Assembly (NCBI RefSeq): GCF_902459505.1 | Contig: NC_047096.1 | Coordinates: 3,410,001 to 3,474,000, forward strand | Direction: 5' to 3' | DNA length: 64,000 bases | From: Geotrypetes seraphini | Lineage: Eukaryota; Chordata; Amphibia; Gymnophiona; Dermophiidae | Shown: positions 23,501 through 33,999 of the stretch, in pieces | How the letters are laid out: each line of letters begins with the position of its first letter | How positions within the stretch are numbered: the stretch's first letter is position 1 | The notes under the pieces: model-generated | Databases searched by the model: none | What the model saw: the letters and a program-made list of their open reading frames with translations, nothing else | Told to the model about the DNA's origin: nothing | Made by a program: the position numbers and the translations under genes

Positions 23501-26500
23501 CATTTCTCATCTGAGGCCTAAGCCACAAGAATATGCCTTACCTGAGGCCTAAGCCACCGGAACCTCTCTCTACTGAAGCCTAAGCCACAGGAATATTTCA
23601 CCTCTGAGGCCAAAACCACAGGAATATTTCTCAACTGAAGCTGAAGCCACAGGAATATCTCTCTTTTCTAATCCAGGAAACTGAAGCCAGTAGCTGCCAA
23701 GCCTGGCTCGAAATCTACCATAGAATCCAGGAGCTGTGCCCTGTAGTCCAGAAGGCACCACGTCCAGCAGGGTAAGGGACCTGGGTGGGCCCAGGTGTTA
23801 CCCTGAAGAGGGTGAGGTAGGGACGCTGGGAGGGCCCAGGTGTACTTCCAAAATTCACAAGCAGAAGCCAGGAGCTGTGAGGGACACATTCATGCACCTG
23901 CTGGAGATAGAGTATACTGGTTGGCCAGGAGGCTGTGCATCCAAGATATACCTGAGGATAAATCAAGTGCTCTATATCTCCACCTGCTGGTTGGTGGATG
24001 TAATCCCACTAGTCTCTGGAGTCATCTGCTGTTGATGACAAGGAAAAGCATATTATTTCGACAAAACAATTTGGTCGCCTCCATTCTTGATGCAACTCAT
24101 TACACACAGGCTCCTCAAGATAGCCCTCCAACCTCAGATGCTCTAGCCTTTTACTTTAGTACTAAAATTAGTAACTTGAGGTTATCTCTAGTTCAAACTT
24201 CATAGACTCACTTAAGAGTTACAACTTTCTTAGAAAATATTCAACATGTAGATTTAGTTTGGAATTCTTTTAAAAACACTGATTGGGGTCATTATACACT
24301 AAAATGCTAATTCTTATTGCCCTTTGGATCCTTGCCCTCCCCTAGTTTTGAAATCTGCTCCCTTAAAATTTCAACTAACCTATATGATTGAGTTAGGAGA
24401 ATGTCCAAGGAGGGTTGGGTAGATTATTATCACTCCATAGGCCCATAGCATCAATACCATTCTTTGTCAGGATAATGGAGGGCTTCGGCTATTTCCAACT
24501 TCTAGATTATTTGGAGCAACATTCTCTTTTACATACACCTCAATCAGGATTTCAGCCACAATATAGTACCGAGACAGTTCTTGCCTCCCTTCTGGATTAC
24601 TTGTATAACTTATTTAGTAAAGGTATCGGGGCTCCAATAATGCAATTCGATCTGAGTACCGCATTTGATTTGGTGGACTATAAAAAACTACTTAACCGTC
24701 TGGACACCATGGGTGTTACTGGTAAAGTCCTTTTATGGTTTAAGGGCTTTTTGAATTCATGTACTTATCAGGTGTGTTTTAACAATACCCTTTCTGGTAA
24801 ATGGAGTATTTCCTATTGAAGTCCCCAGGGGTCCCCTCTTTTCCCTTTACTTTTCAATATTTATTTGGCTTCTTTGGGAATCAGACTGTCCAGTCTGGAC
24901 ATCAAATTTGATTGTTATGCAGACGATGTAATTGTTGTGATTCCTATTCCATTCTTTCTATCTCAAGCAACACAGTTAATATCGACTATAAGTTCCACTA
25001 TGGAGCAATGGATGAATGAGTTCAAATTGAAACTCAACACAGGCTACCCATAGTATAAAGACGGTAGAACAGAGTTTAGATTTAAACAGAACTTCACATT
25101 CAATTAATTCCACAATTAAAATTTTAGGGGTCATCTTAGACCAGACGTGGGCAACTCTGGTCCTCGAGGGCCGGAATCCAATCAGGTTTTCCCCAATGAA
25201 TATGCATGAGATTTATTTGCATGCACTACTTTCAATGCATATTCATTAGGGAAATCCTGATAACCTGATTGGATTCCGGCCCTCGAGGACTGGAGCTGCC
25301 CATGTCTGCCTTAGACCTAGATCAATGAAAGCTCACACCAACTTCTTGGTTCAAAAACGTTTCTACACATTGTGGAAATTACGGTTCGATCAGATCATAT
25401 TTCGATACTTCCTCTTTTAGACTATTAGTGCAGTCTTTGATTCTCAGTACTCTGGATTATTGTAACATCATTCATTATGCAGGTCTTAAAAAAATCTTTC
25501 TAAACTGAGTATCATTCAAAACACTGAGACTGTAAGATTAATTTTCAAATTTAAGAAAGTCAGATCACATAACACCTTACTGTCATAAGTTGCACTGGCT
25601 TCCAAATGAAACTAGAGTGATATTTAAATTTGGATCCATGTGCTATAAGGTTACATGGCCTTACAGCAGATTATCTTGTGAATCATTTGATAGGCTTTCT
25701 TGCATTTTTTGCCTTTCCTTCAGGATTGTCGGTATAAAAAATACTTTCATAGATTATTCTAATTTCAAACAGCAATAAGAGATAAAGAGTTCAACCATTT
25801 AATTGTTAATTCTGCATCCTGTCAACACTTTAGGAAATTGTTGAAAACCTACTTAAATGATAAATTTTTGTAATTATACGTTTTGTACTTCGCTGTAATT
25901 GTTCAGTCTCAATTTGAATTGTGAACCGCATAGCACAAGTACTCGAGGAGCGATTTGCTACAGACTCACTTTATTGGCCAGCAGGATGCAGGGAAGGGGG
26001 CATCCACTCTGCAGAGTAACCTTGCTGTCCAAGTCCTGCTTCCACTTCTGGCTGTTCCGGAAGGTGGTGACGTCCGTGATGTCAAACATAACCACGCAAG
26101 CACTGGCCTGTTTGTAATACATCCTAGTCATACAGGTGTAGCGCTCCTGACCTTGGGAGGGAGGGGAAGTTAAAGAGGAATGATTTAAATGCACAATAAG
26201 AATCCCAGGTAACTTTAACATAGTAACATAGTAGATGACGGCAGATAAAGACCCTAATGGTCCATCCAGTCTGCCCATCCTGATTCAATTTAAATTTTTT
26301 CTTCTTAACTATTTCTGGGCAAGAATCCAAAGCTCTACGCAGTACTATGCTTGGGTTCCAACTGCCGAAATCTCGGTCAAAACCTACACCCTCCCAGCCA
26401 TTAAAGCCCTCTCCAGCCCATCCTTCCCCAAATGGCCATATACAGGCACAGACTGTGCAAGTCTGCCCAGTACTGGCCTTAGTTCAATATTTAATATTAT

Positions 26501-29500
26501 TTTCTGATTCTAAATCCTCTTTAAGCTGCTGAAAATGCCAAAATCTATTTGTGTGTCAGGACAGATTGGCTGCTGTCATCCTGTCCTAAAGGCACCTTTC
26601 AAGGGTCCCCAAATCTACCCCTCTTCTCAAATACAGGCTTATCAGTTGATGGCTTGTGATTTTAGAGCTCTCTCACACTAAAATTTGGGTTGCTGAGGTG
26701 CCGATTAATTGTCCAATCTGAAAAAGGCATTTGATGTTCAAACAATTTTGCATACAAAGTAGTTTCCCAGAGTTCTGCCATAATCCCATCTGATCAGTCA
26801 TTGCAGAAAGCAACTGACACATGGGCAGGGCCAGCAGTGGATGCCCTGAAACAGCCTCCTGCCACTTAGCTGTTTGGGGCAGGAAGAATATTTTTTTTAA
26901 ATGGGTACAGATGTGCATGTGTTACACATGCAAAACATTTACACCCATTTAAAAATGTAAAAAAGTCATGCTGCGACACCCCCCCCCTGATGATGGCCCA
27001 CACACCCCAAATTTTTAAAGAAAATTGTAAGGAGGGAAGTCCATTCCCTCTTGCTTCAGCCACCCAGACCCCCCACGCCCCCAACCACCCTACCTTTAAA
27101 TTAAAGAGTGGCAAGCGGGATGCCAACTCCCTCCTACCACCAGGGCCCCCATAGGAGTGGCCTTAGGTGCCTGAACCAATCAGTCTTAGGCCCCACCTAG
27201 TGCATCCCAGGATGCACTGGGAAGGGGCTTAAGGCCCGCTATTTTGAAGAGGTGGGCCTGCTGGCAGGAGGAAATAGGCATCCTTCCTGCCACATTGTCA
27301 TTTAAGGTTCGGGGTTGTTGGGGAGGGGGGGAGAGTATCAGGGTGGTGTGTTGAGGGTTTGGAAGGGGTGTCGGAGGTTTGGGGGCCCCCAATAGCTGGA
27401 AGGAGTGGGCATCCCTCCTGCTGTTCTTTAAAAGTGGGGGGTTGGAGGTGGGGGGCATCTGGATGGCCGAAGCAGAAGGAAGTGGATTTCCCTCCTGCCA
27501 ATTTTTTTTGTTTTAATTCGGGGGCTGGCACGACTTTTTTTAAGATGGGGACAGATATTATGCATGTGTAACACACGCTCATATCTATGCCCATTAAAAA
27601 AAGAAAAAGCTGGATTTTTAACGATACTGGTACCTCCAGACCTGTCGGAGATTTCAGAGCGTTAAAAACCGGCGCTTCATTTTGTGGATCATGTGGGCAT
27701 CGATCAGAGTGCTCAGTTTAACAATGATGAGCTCATTGTAATGTTTGTTTATCAAGGCAGAGCACAAAATAACATACGCAAGAAAATCACATTCAAACAT
27801 CTAAAATAATGTATTTACATACGATTATTGGAGGCTGCTACAAACCAAGGAAAAGACCGCAATTTGCTGTTTTGTGCTGGTTTAGCGACGATCGTTAAAG
27901 GCATGGTGAGTTTTGTGCATCCAAGCCACAGTGGTACAGAACTGGGGGAGGGGCCACTTTAGTATACAAAAGTAATGTTTACCTGGGTCTCTTTGGTATT
28001 TTATAACCACGTAAAATACTGATTGAAAGCACAATTCTTTTTCTAAGTCCAGTGATGATAAAATAATGTAACAGAAGGGATTGGTGTTGATGTACCGCAT
28101 GGCTCAATCCAGTTCACTTGTCCCTTAACTCCCAAACCAGTTGGGTCATCAGGCTACCCACAGTGACTATGCAACAGCGGGACTAGGGCAAGATTATCAG
28201 ATCCCCCAAACCTTCGGCCTTGCACCTCCTATAACTAACTTTCAGGCCCAAGCTCCCACCCCATCCTGAGACTAAATTCAACCCTCATGATCACCCCTAT
28301 GACTCGCAAAACCATCAATGTGGAAGAGAGGGGTAGCCTAATGGTTAGGGCAACAGACTGAGAACCAGGGCAGTCAGGTTCATATCCCAGTAATGCTCCT
28401 TGTGACTTGGGCACTGCCTCAGGTACAAACTTAAGCCCCTTTTTACTAAGATTCACAGCTCCGATACTCATCAATTCCCATGGGCTTTGGAGCATTTGCC
28501 CGTGCTAACAGACTTAGTAAAAGGGGGGGTGGGGTTAAGCCCTTCAGGGAGGGGGGAATGAAGAACTTGAATGTAACTCACCTTGAGCTACTGAGAAATG
28601 GGTGAGCTAAATCCAAATTCCTTTAATGTAACGGGTCATCTATTGTTTTGCTTGCACTGCAGCTCCTCCCATCTTCTACAGAAGCTGCTGCCCTGGGCAA
28701 GAGGTGTTTGAACACATCGATCTGATTCTTACACCCACAGCTTACCAACCCATCTCATGGAAATTCATTATGAACTGCATGAAAACCAGACTGGGCCCCA
28801 AACCACCATAAGAACATAAGCATTGCCTCTGCCGGGTCAGACCAGGGGTCCATCGTGCCCGGCAGTCCGCTCCCACGGTGGCCCCCCAGGTCCATGACCT
28901 GTAAGCGATCCTTTACCTAAATCGTGTATTCCCTATTCATTTAGTGTCCTGTATAGTTACCCTCTATCTGTATCCTTCAATCCCCTTCACCTTCAGGAAG
29001 TCATCCAATCCCTTTTTGAAACCCAAAATTGTACTCTGTCCTACCACCTCCTCTGGAAGCGCATTCCAGGTGTCCACCACCCTCTGAGTGAAGAAGAACT
29101 TCCTAGCATTCGTTTTGAATCTGTCTCCTTTCAGTTTTTCTGAATGCCCTCTTGTTTTTCATGTCCCTGCTAGTCTGAAGAATCTGTCCCTCCACCTTCT
29201 CTATGCCTTTCATGATTTTCTAAGTCTCTATCATGTCCCCTCTAAGTCTCCGCTTTTCCAGGGTAAAGAGCCCCAGCTTCTCCAGCCTCTCAGCATACGA
29301 AAGGTTTTCCATGCCCTTTATCATCCTAGTCGCTCTTCTCTGGAACCTCTCGAGTATCGCCATTCCTTCTTAAGGTACAGCGACCAGTATTGGACGCAGT
29401 ACTCCAGATGCGGGTGCACCATCGCTCGATACAGCGGCAGGATAACTTCCTTCGTTCTGGTAGTGATACCCTTTTGATAGTGCCCAACATTCTGTTCGCC

Positions 29501-32335
29501 AAGTTAAAATATTCACTGGTTTGAAGCACGACATAATTAAAACGTCGAGTGGTGTGATATACAGTTGCAGTCCAACTGTGGTAGATATATCTGTCGTAAA
29601 ATTAACTTGAATATTTTGTTCTCCAATCTTTTTAGAATTCCAGTGCCATTTTCAGCTCTTACCTGCAATGTCCCATAGCTGAAGCCTTACTGTCTCTGAA
29701 TCCGACCACTGCACTACCTTCAGGGCAAAGTCCACTGTAAAGAAAGAACACAGGATTAGGCTGCTGTCACCTCGATTTGGAGGAGAAAGTAGGATTTCCA
29801 GTTTTGTAAAGCTCACAATTTCTCTTCTAACCGATACGTGACCCAGTTTAAAGAGGGAGATTTCTGAGTCCCTGTTTCTTGACATCAGTGCTGCGGGCCC
29901 CCATAATTTATCAGAATGGGCGATCGTCAGAGATCTAGACCTGGCCTGGGGAGAATGTGGCGCAGTGCTTAAAGCTACAGCTTCAGCACGCCGAGGTTGT
30001 GGGTTCAAACGCACGCTGCTCCTTGTGACCCTGAGCAAGTCACTTAATCCCCCCATTGCTCCAGGTACATTAGATAGAGTGTGAGCCCCCCAGGACAGAC
30101 AGGGAAAATGCTTTGAGTACCTGAATGTCCTGGGGGGCTCACACTCTATCTAATGTACCTGGGGCAATGGGGGGATTAAGTGACTTGCTCAGGGTCACAA
30201 GGAGCAGCGTGCGTTTGAACCCACAACCTCGGCGTGCTGAAGCTGTAGCTTTAAGCACTGCGCCACATTCTCCCCAGGCCAGGTCTAGATCTCTGACGAT
30301 CGCCCATTCTGATAAATTATGGGGGCCCGCAGCACTGATGTCAAGAAACAGGGACTCAGGATTGGCCTAGAATATCCATTGGTCACTAGGCAATTCTGCT
30401 CTCTGTTCCCTTATAGACTCTGTAAGAACTACCCATCTGCCCTCCTCTGTCAGGGGAAGGACATGGTCTCATCTTCTGCAAAGCATTCTGGGAGTTCAAT
30501 TTGCTTCAGCACCTTCAGTATAAGTGAAACAGAGGTCTGAGACATACTCTCAACCTGCTACCAGTTCACCCATATCAGTAAATAATACCAAAGTAGTCCA
30601 CCTCACTACTAGGAACCATTTGATTGTCACAAGGTCTCCTCAGCACATATGTAACTCACGGCGTGAAAGTAAATCATAAACTGGTTTTAAGAAAGGTTTG
30701 GACAATTTCCTGGAGGGAAGACACGGGGGAAGCCCTGGATTGGTAGCATGGAATGTTGCTACCCTTTGGGATTCCGGACAGTGGCGTACCTAGCATATGT
30801 GGCACCTGGGGGGCCCATCATTTTTTGGCACCCTCCCCCCCCACCATCTGTACGAAAAACATGATTTTTAGTAACGGGGTGGGAAGAGATGATGTGAGTG
30901 TGGTGTGGAAGGAGCGGGCGGGCAGAGAGGAGGGGGGCACCTCTGCCCACCCTCAATCCACCACTGCCCCCAAATCACGTTGAGGCCCTGCATAGTTCTG
31001 ACAATTGGGGGTGGGGAGAGAAAATCCACAGAAGACAGAGGCAGCAGCAGTGGCTCCGTCTCTCTCACCTCATTCTTAGCAGAAGAGAGTGAATTAAACA
31101 TCTTAGAGAAACTCCTCCTCAATATCTGGGCCTCAGGCAGGTGCCTAGTTTGCCTATGCTTTATTATTTATTTAAATATTTATTTACTGCCTGAAGGAGT
31201 TCATGCAAGAATAAGTCCATTAATCCTATCCTGCTCTGCTGGGGGACAGAATTAGTGATGGAACTGATGAGGGGTTGTGGAGAAGCTACAGGTTCTATTC
31301 GGAAGAGGTGAAAGAATAAAAGAAGTTGATCCTGGGCAGTAGTTCAGACGACTTTTACATGACGACATATTTTCCCTTCCTTAAAAGCAGAACTCATTTC
31401 AAACACCAGCTTTGATTTTTACACAAACCCAAAACCAAAAGTCACTCACCAGCTCAGAGATTTTAAAGGGGAATTCCATACCATAGGCAATATCTTGAAG
31501 AAACTATGTCCTATGATAACAGGCTCCTCTGTAAACAAGAGCCTGATAACTTACTTTTCAAGGCAATAAGAACATAAGAGCCAGAGCAATGATCCATGTA
31601 GCCCAGTCTCCTGATTACACAGCAGCCAATCCAGGTCTCAAGGACCAGGCAGAAACCCAAACAGTAGCAACATTCCAAACAGAATCCCAAAGACTAACAA
31701 GATTCCGGAATCCCAAAGAGTAGCAACATTCCAAACAGAATCCCAAAGAGTAATAACATTCCGGAATCCCTAAGAGTAGCAACATTCCAAACAGAATCCC
31801 AAAGACTAACAAGATTCCGGAATCCCAAAGAGTAACAACATTCCAAACAGAATCCCAAAGAGTAATAACATTCCGGAATCCCTAACAGTAGCAACATTCC
31901 AAACAGAATCCCAAAGACTAACAAGATTCCGGAATCCCAAAGAGTAACAACATTCCAAACAGAATCCCAAAGAGTAATAACATTCCGGAATCCCTAAGAG
32001 TAGCAATATTCCAAACAGAATCCCAAAGAGTAGCAACATTCCGGAATCCCAAAGAGTAGCAACATTCCAAACAGAATCCCAAAGAGTAGCAACATTCCGG
32101 AATCCCAAAGAGTAGCAACATTCCAAACAGAATCCCAAAGAGTAGCAACATTCCAGAACCCAAAGAGTAGCAACATTCCAAACAGAATCCCAAACCTGAT
32201 GAAAAGTTTACCTCCCATGGTGGACTTGTAATGCTTGTTGAAGGTCTCACTGCAATAGCGCTGAACCAGGGAGGACTTGCCCACTTTGACATCTCCTATG
32301 ATCAGCACTTTGAAGAGGTGATCGTGGCTCCCCAT
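20397..32335 (-). CDS. RAB29: RAB29 (RAB7L1), complete coding sequence in five exons
   Basis: RAB29 is a small GTPase of the Rab7-like group on Golgi and stressed lysosomal membranes that recruits and activates LRRK2. Coding exons are 32,212-32,335, 29,663-29,734, 25,970-26,151, 20,662-20,783 and 20,397-20,508. They total 612 bp, 203 codons plus stop, the same length as human. Visible motifs: P-loop GDVKVGKS (residues 14-21), switch II WDIAGQER (62-69), the NKCD base-binding motif across exons 3 and 4, ETSVKENKN, and a C-terminal GCC for double prenylation. All junctions have GT/AG and the reading phase is maintained. The start is the only in-frame ATG before the P-loop and matches human MGS. 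Thr71, an LRRK2 target in human, is kept, but position 72 is Cys instead of human Ser. Introns carry many repeats, with the largest LINE antisense in intron 3. Confidence 0.97.
20662..20783 (-). CDS. RAB29: RAB29 coding exon 4
   Basis: This 122-bp exon begins [14 protein letters not shown], completing the NKCD motif, and ends with NINESM plus two bases of an Arg codon. The donor is GTATGTC. Confidence 0.97.
21860..24046. mobile_element. Inverted-repeat element nested in the LINE
   Basis: About 150-bp terminal inverted repeats (around 21,920-22,035 and 23,915-24,035) share blocks such as ACCAGCAGGTGGAGATA and GCACAGCCTCCTGGCCAACC. An extra internal copy of the end sequence is at 22,265-22,330. 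The interior is GC-rich and holds a short tandem array (23,290-23,680). No transposase was recognised, so the superfamily is unknown. Confidence 0.65.
23290..23680. repeat. Tandem array, about 30-32 bp unit
   Basis: Roughly a dozen diverged copies of a unit built on CTGAGGCCTAAGCCACAGGA. Confidence 0.8.
25142..25308. mobile_element. Short hAT-like inverted-repeat element
   Basis: The ends CAGACGTGGGCAACTC and its near complement, the CCTCGAGGGCCGGAATCCAA arms, and the target duplication TCTTAGAC/CCTTAGAC (7 of 8 match) define the element. It inserted into the LINE after that element had landed. Confidence 0.85.
25970..26151 (-). CDS. RAB29: RAB29 coding exon 3
   Basis: This 182-bp exon runs from the switch [11 protein letters not shown] to PCILLANK. 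It holds the Thr71/Cys72 pair. The donor is GTGAGTC. Confidence 0.97.
26222..26525 (+). repeat. Dispersed LINE-like repeat, plus copy
   Basis: It begins AGTAACATAGTAGATGACGG, and the ATAAAGACC and CAGTACTGGCCTTAG blocks recur inverted at 4,545-4,880. I recall this family as common in caecilian genomes; that is memory, not a search. Confidence 0.6.
26820..27680. repeat. Large dispersed repeat with inverted ends
   Basis: Ends near 26,890 and 27,550 carry ATGTGTAACACA-type blocks in inverted relation. The interior repeats GGCATCCCTCCTGC-like words several times. It is related to 9,060-9,450. Superfamily unknown. Confidence 0.5.
27690..28310. other. RAB29 intron 2, nothing recognised
   Basis: No exon or nameable repeat is seen. 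Confidence 0.5.
28320..28620 (+). mobile_element. tRNA-derived SINE with inserted hairpin MITE
   Basis: The head GGGGTAGCCTAATGGTTAGG (A-box-like) and GGTTCATATCC (B-box-like) are followed by CTCCTTGTGACTTGGGC. The tail GTAACTCACCTTGAGCTACT lies after a hairpin element (28,435-28,527, arms CCCCTTTTTACTAAG and CTTAGTAAAAGGGG). Confidence 0.7.
28435..28527. mobile_element. Hairpin MITE inside the SINE
   Basis: Inverted ends CCCCTTTTTACTAAG and CTTAGTAAAAGGGG; same family as 16,479-16,608. Confidence 0.6.
28805..29560 (-). mobile_element. CR1 LINE fragment
   Basis: Antisense CR1: the tail (CTTATG... to GACCAGGGGTCCATCG) and then the end of ORF2 (antisense of [10 protein letters not shown]-type text) are visible. 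It is 5'-truncated and broken. Confidence 0.8.
29663..29734 (-). CDS. RAB29: RAB29 coding exon 2
   Basis: This 72-bp exon reads [10 protein letters not shown] and on to LQLWDIA plus the first base of the next Gly. The acceptor is TTTACAG and the donor GTAAGAG. Confidence 0.97.
29864..30359. repeat. Near-perfect 496-bp palindrome containing an inverted SINE pair
   Basis: Arms of 234 bp (29,864-30,097 and 30,126-30,359) differ at one base that I can find. They are separated by 28 bp. Each arm holds the 5' part of a tRNA-derived SINE (A-box region GTGGCGCAGTGCTTAAAGC, B-box GGGTTCAAACGC) plus its 5' flanking intron sequence. The spacer is the SINE's next segment. Confidence 0.95.
30640..30790 (+). 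mobile_element. CR1 LINE tail
   Basis: GGTTTTAAGAAAGGTTTGGA and GGAATGTTGCTACCCTTTGG are CR1 3' end words. It runs into another element at about 30,780. Confidence 0.65.
30780..31150. repeat. Probable DNA-transposon remnant
   Basis: It starts CAGTGGCGTACCTAGCATAT, a start shared by several vertebrate DNA transposons. The other end is not clear. Confidence 0.35.
31565..32200 (-). repeat. Minisatellite grown from a CR1 tail, RAB29 intron 1
   Basis: The left edge is an ordinary antisense CR1 tail (AACATAAGAGCC, AATCCAGGTC). From about 31,640 a unit of about 55-60 bp repeats roughly ten times: AATCCCAAAGAGTAGCAACA twice per unit, alternating with TTCCGGAATCC and TTCCAAACAGAATCC. AGTAGCAACATTCCA is itself CR1 tail sequence. 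It ends about 10 bases before the exon 1 donor. Confidence 0.9.
32212..32335 (-). CDS. RAB29: RAB29 coding exon 1
   Basis: This exon encodes residues 1-41 plus one base: the start Met, the P-loop GDVKVGKS and switch I (KHYKSTMG). The donor is GTAAAC. Confidence 0.97.
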
Positions 32336-32640
32336 GGCAGCATCTCCGGAACCCAGCCCGACCCCTCCCCTCCGCTCTCAAAACGGAAACCAAAGCAGTT
32401 GCAGCGATCCGGATTATACACTTTGCAGCCCAGATCCGGTTCTCAGCGGTCGTCCTCTCCTGCTCGGCGGACTCTTCCTCTCCCGGCGCCTGACAGGGAC
32501 CCACGTGACTGCAGCAGCGCAAACTGGCCCCAGAACTACACGACCCGTCGGGCACTGCGGCAGGTCAGCGTCGGCATCGGGGAAGTGAAGGGCGCAGCGC
32601 CCACTGGGAATTGTAGTCAGCTTCCGGGGCAGGAACTACT
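32336..32640 (-). promoter_or_regulatory. RAB29: RAB29 promoter and 5' UTR (GC-rich)
   Basis: The 300 bases before the RAB29 ATG are GC-rich with several CpGs and lack a TATA box. Position suggests the core promoter. The start site cannot be fixed from sequence. Confidence 0.6.
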
Positions 32641-32809
32641 GTGCGTGTGACGAGCTGCGCAAATCCTTCTAATGAAGGGCAGCAGTGGCAGACTCCAGCC
32701 CTTGCTGCTAAATCAACACTTCATTTCTTGAGTCATGAGAATCATTAATTCCGGAAAGGAAGCAATAGATACATTCTGGGGGTGATCTTAGTACTGAACA
32801 GTGGTGGAG

Positions 32810-33310
32810 GAAGGGGGTTGTGAAGGGGGGGGGGGCTCTCCGCCCCTCCCACCTGCACCCCTTGCCTTCCCCTAAAGACAGGCGCCTACACCCATCTGGT
32901 AATACTGATACAATACCATTTTTATTTATATACTGCAAATACTTCAGTAGGTATTTCCTGGGGCATATTTATTTTTTATTTTTAAAATGTATAAACTGCC
33001 TGTTACTAATTAAACATACATATCATTAAGAGAAATATCATTATGAAGACATCTTACTAACTGCTTAGAAATATTACATAAATACATTAACAAATAACTT
33101 TTCAGCAACTTCTTGAAATTTACACGATCAGCACAGAGTTGCAATTTCCCTGTTAGTGCATTCCACATTTTCACTTCAGCTATTGAGAACATCGTAGTAT
33201 TCTATGTGATGTATGTGGATTTTATTATTTTATTTGTTATTTATTGTAAATCGCATTGAAATAAGATTTTGCGATCAAATCAAATAATCTATTAAACTTG
33301 AAACTTGTCA
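32810..33310. mobile_element. LINE fragments between RAB29 and SLC41A1
   Basis: A minus-strand LINE C-terminus (33,010-33,192, MWNALTGKLQLC and FKKLLKSYL) lies next to a plus-strand LINE 3' end (GTAAATCGCATTGAAATAAG). A G-run near 32,825 precedes them. Confidence 0.55.
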
Positions 33311-33622
33311 CAGCATAGTGCACTCCCAGTTCCCTAGTCAGTGTCAATCTTATCTCATCCCACCCTCGGATATCAACATTCTCTCTGGTCAATATATTTC
33401 CAGAAACGTTTGAAAACGCATCTATCTAAAGCTTGATGCACTACAGATAACAAAGAAAAATGGGGAGACCCAATGATCCACAGTGAAAACAATCCACCGA
33501 TGAAAACAAAAACTGTGGATACAGATGTTCTGGAGATAATTTATTATACACTGAAATATAGAAACATGAAAATTAAATGAAAAAAGTACAATAATAAAAA
33601 ATACAGTGGTAAAAATCCAACC

Positions 33623-33671
33623 AAACCCTACACAGTCCGTGTTTCGGCAAACAAGCCTTCCTCAGGGGTCC
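33623..33671 (-). ncRNA. Type I hammerhead ribozyme motif, left arm of foldback
   Basis: Read on the minus strand: stem I GGACCC with GGGTTT (two G-U pairs), core CTGAGGA, a bulged A, stem II GGC/GCC with a TTGTTT loop, GAAA, stem III CAC/GTG plus the A-U closing pair, and cleavage site UA. All core bases of a hammerhead are present. Confidence 0.75.
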
Positions 33672-33844
33672 AATTGTTTGCAAACTCACATATAAAGAAT
33701 TGGACTGAAAACAGTCTATTGTCCTTAAACAAGTGAGCTATAGCGTTTTTTTCCTACTTCAGCTTGTCTGCGGTGTTCTTTGCTCACATGTTTAAGGACA
33801 ATAGACTGTTTTCAGACAAATTCTTTATATGTGTTTGCAAACAA

Positions 33845-33895
33845 TGGACCCCTGAGGAAGGCATGTTCGCCGAAACACGAACTGTGTAGGGTCCA
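33845..33895 (+). ncRNA. Type I hammerhead ribozyme motif, right arm of foldback
   Basis: Stem I GGACCC (33,846-33,851) pairs perfectly with GGGTCC (33,889-33,894), with one more T-A pair. The core is CTGAGGA (33,852-33,858), then a bulged A, stem II GGC/GCC, GAAA (33,872-33,875), stem III CAC/GTG with a five-base loop, and cleavage site UA. It looks competent to fold. Confidence 0.8.
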
Positions 33896-33999
33896 GTTGG
33901 ATTTTTACCACTGTATTTTTTATCATTGTACTTTTTTCATTAAATTTTCATGTTTTTATATGTCAGTGTATAATAAATTATCTCCAGAACATCTGTAGC

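Larger units (their letters stand above)
21640..25870 (+). mobile_element. L2/CR1-group LINE in RAB29 intron 3, interrupted by two later insertions
   Basis: It lies antisense to RAB29. Pieces: the linker before RT (21,680-21,880, [17 protein letters not shown]), RT core (24,415-24,819, [19 protein letters not shown] and [12 protein letters not shown]), YADDV region (24,865-25,053) and LHWLP-like C-terminus near 25,590. Stops and frame changes break it. It is split by a TIR element (21,860-24,046) and a small hAT-like element (25,142-25,308), giving an order of insertion. Confidence 0.75.
33520..33997. mobile_element. Foldback Penelope-type element with two opposed hammerhead ribozymes
   Basis: Arms of about 220 bp are inverted copies (33,520 pairs with 33,997). 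Each arm carries a hammerhead motif, on the minus strand at left and the plus strand at right. Hammerheads are known in the terminal repeats of Penelope-like elements. No reverse transcriptase is present, so this is a non-autonomous or relic structure. Confidence 0.75.

Noticed and set aside
29940-30065. tRNA gene
   Set aside because: A- and B-box-like words are present, but there is no acceptor stem or cloverleaf. It is a tRNA-derived SINE.
31615-32335. Open frames up to 124 codons that repeat [13 protein letters not shown]
   Set aside because: Translation of the CR1-tail minisatellite. Only the first 41 residues of one of them are the true RAB29 exon 1.
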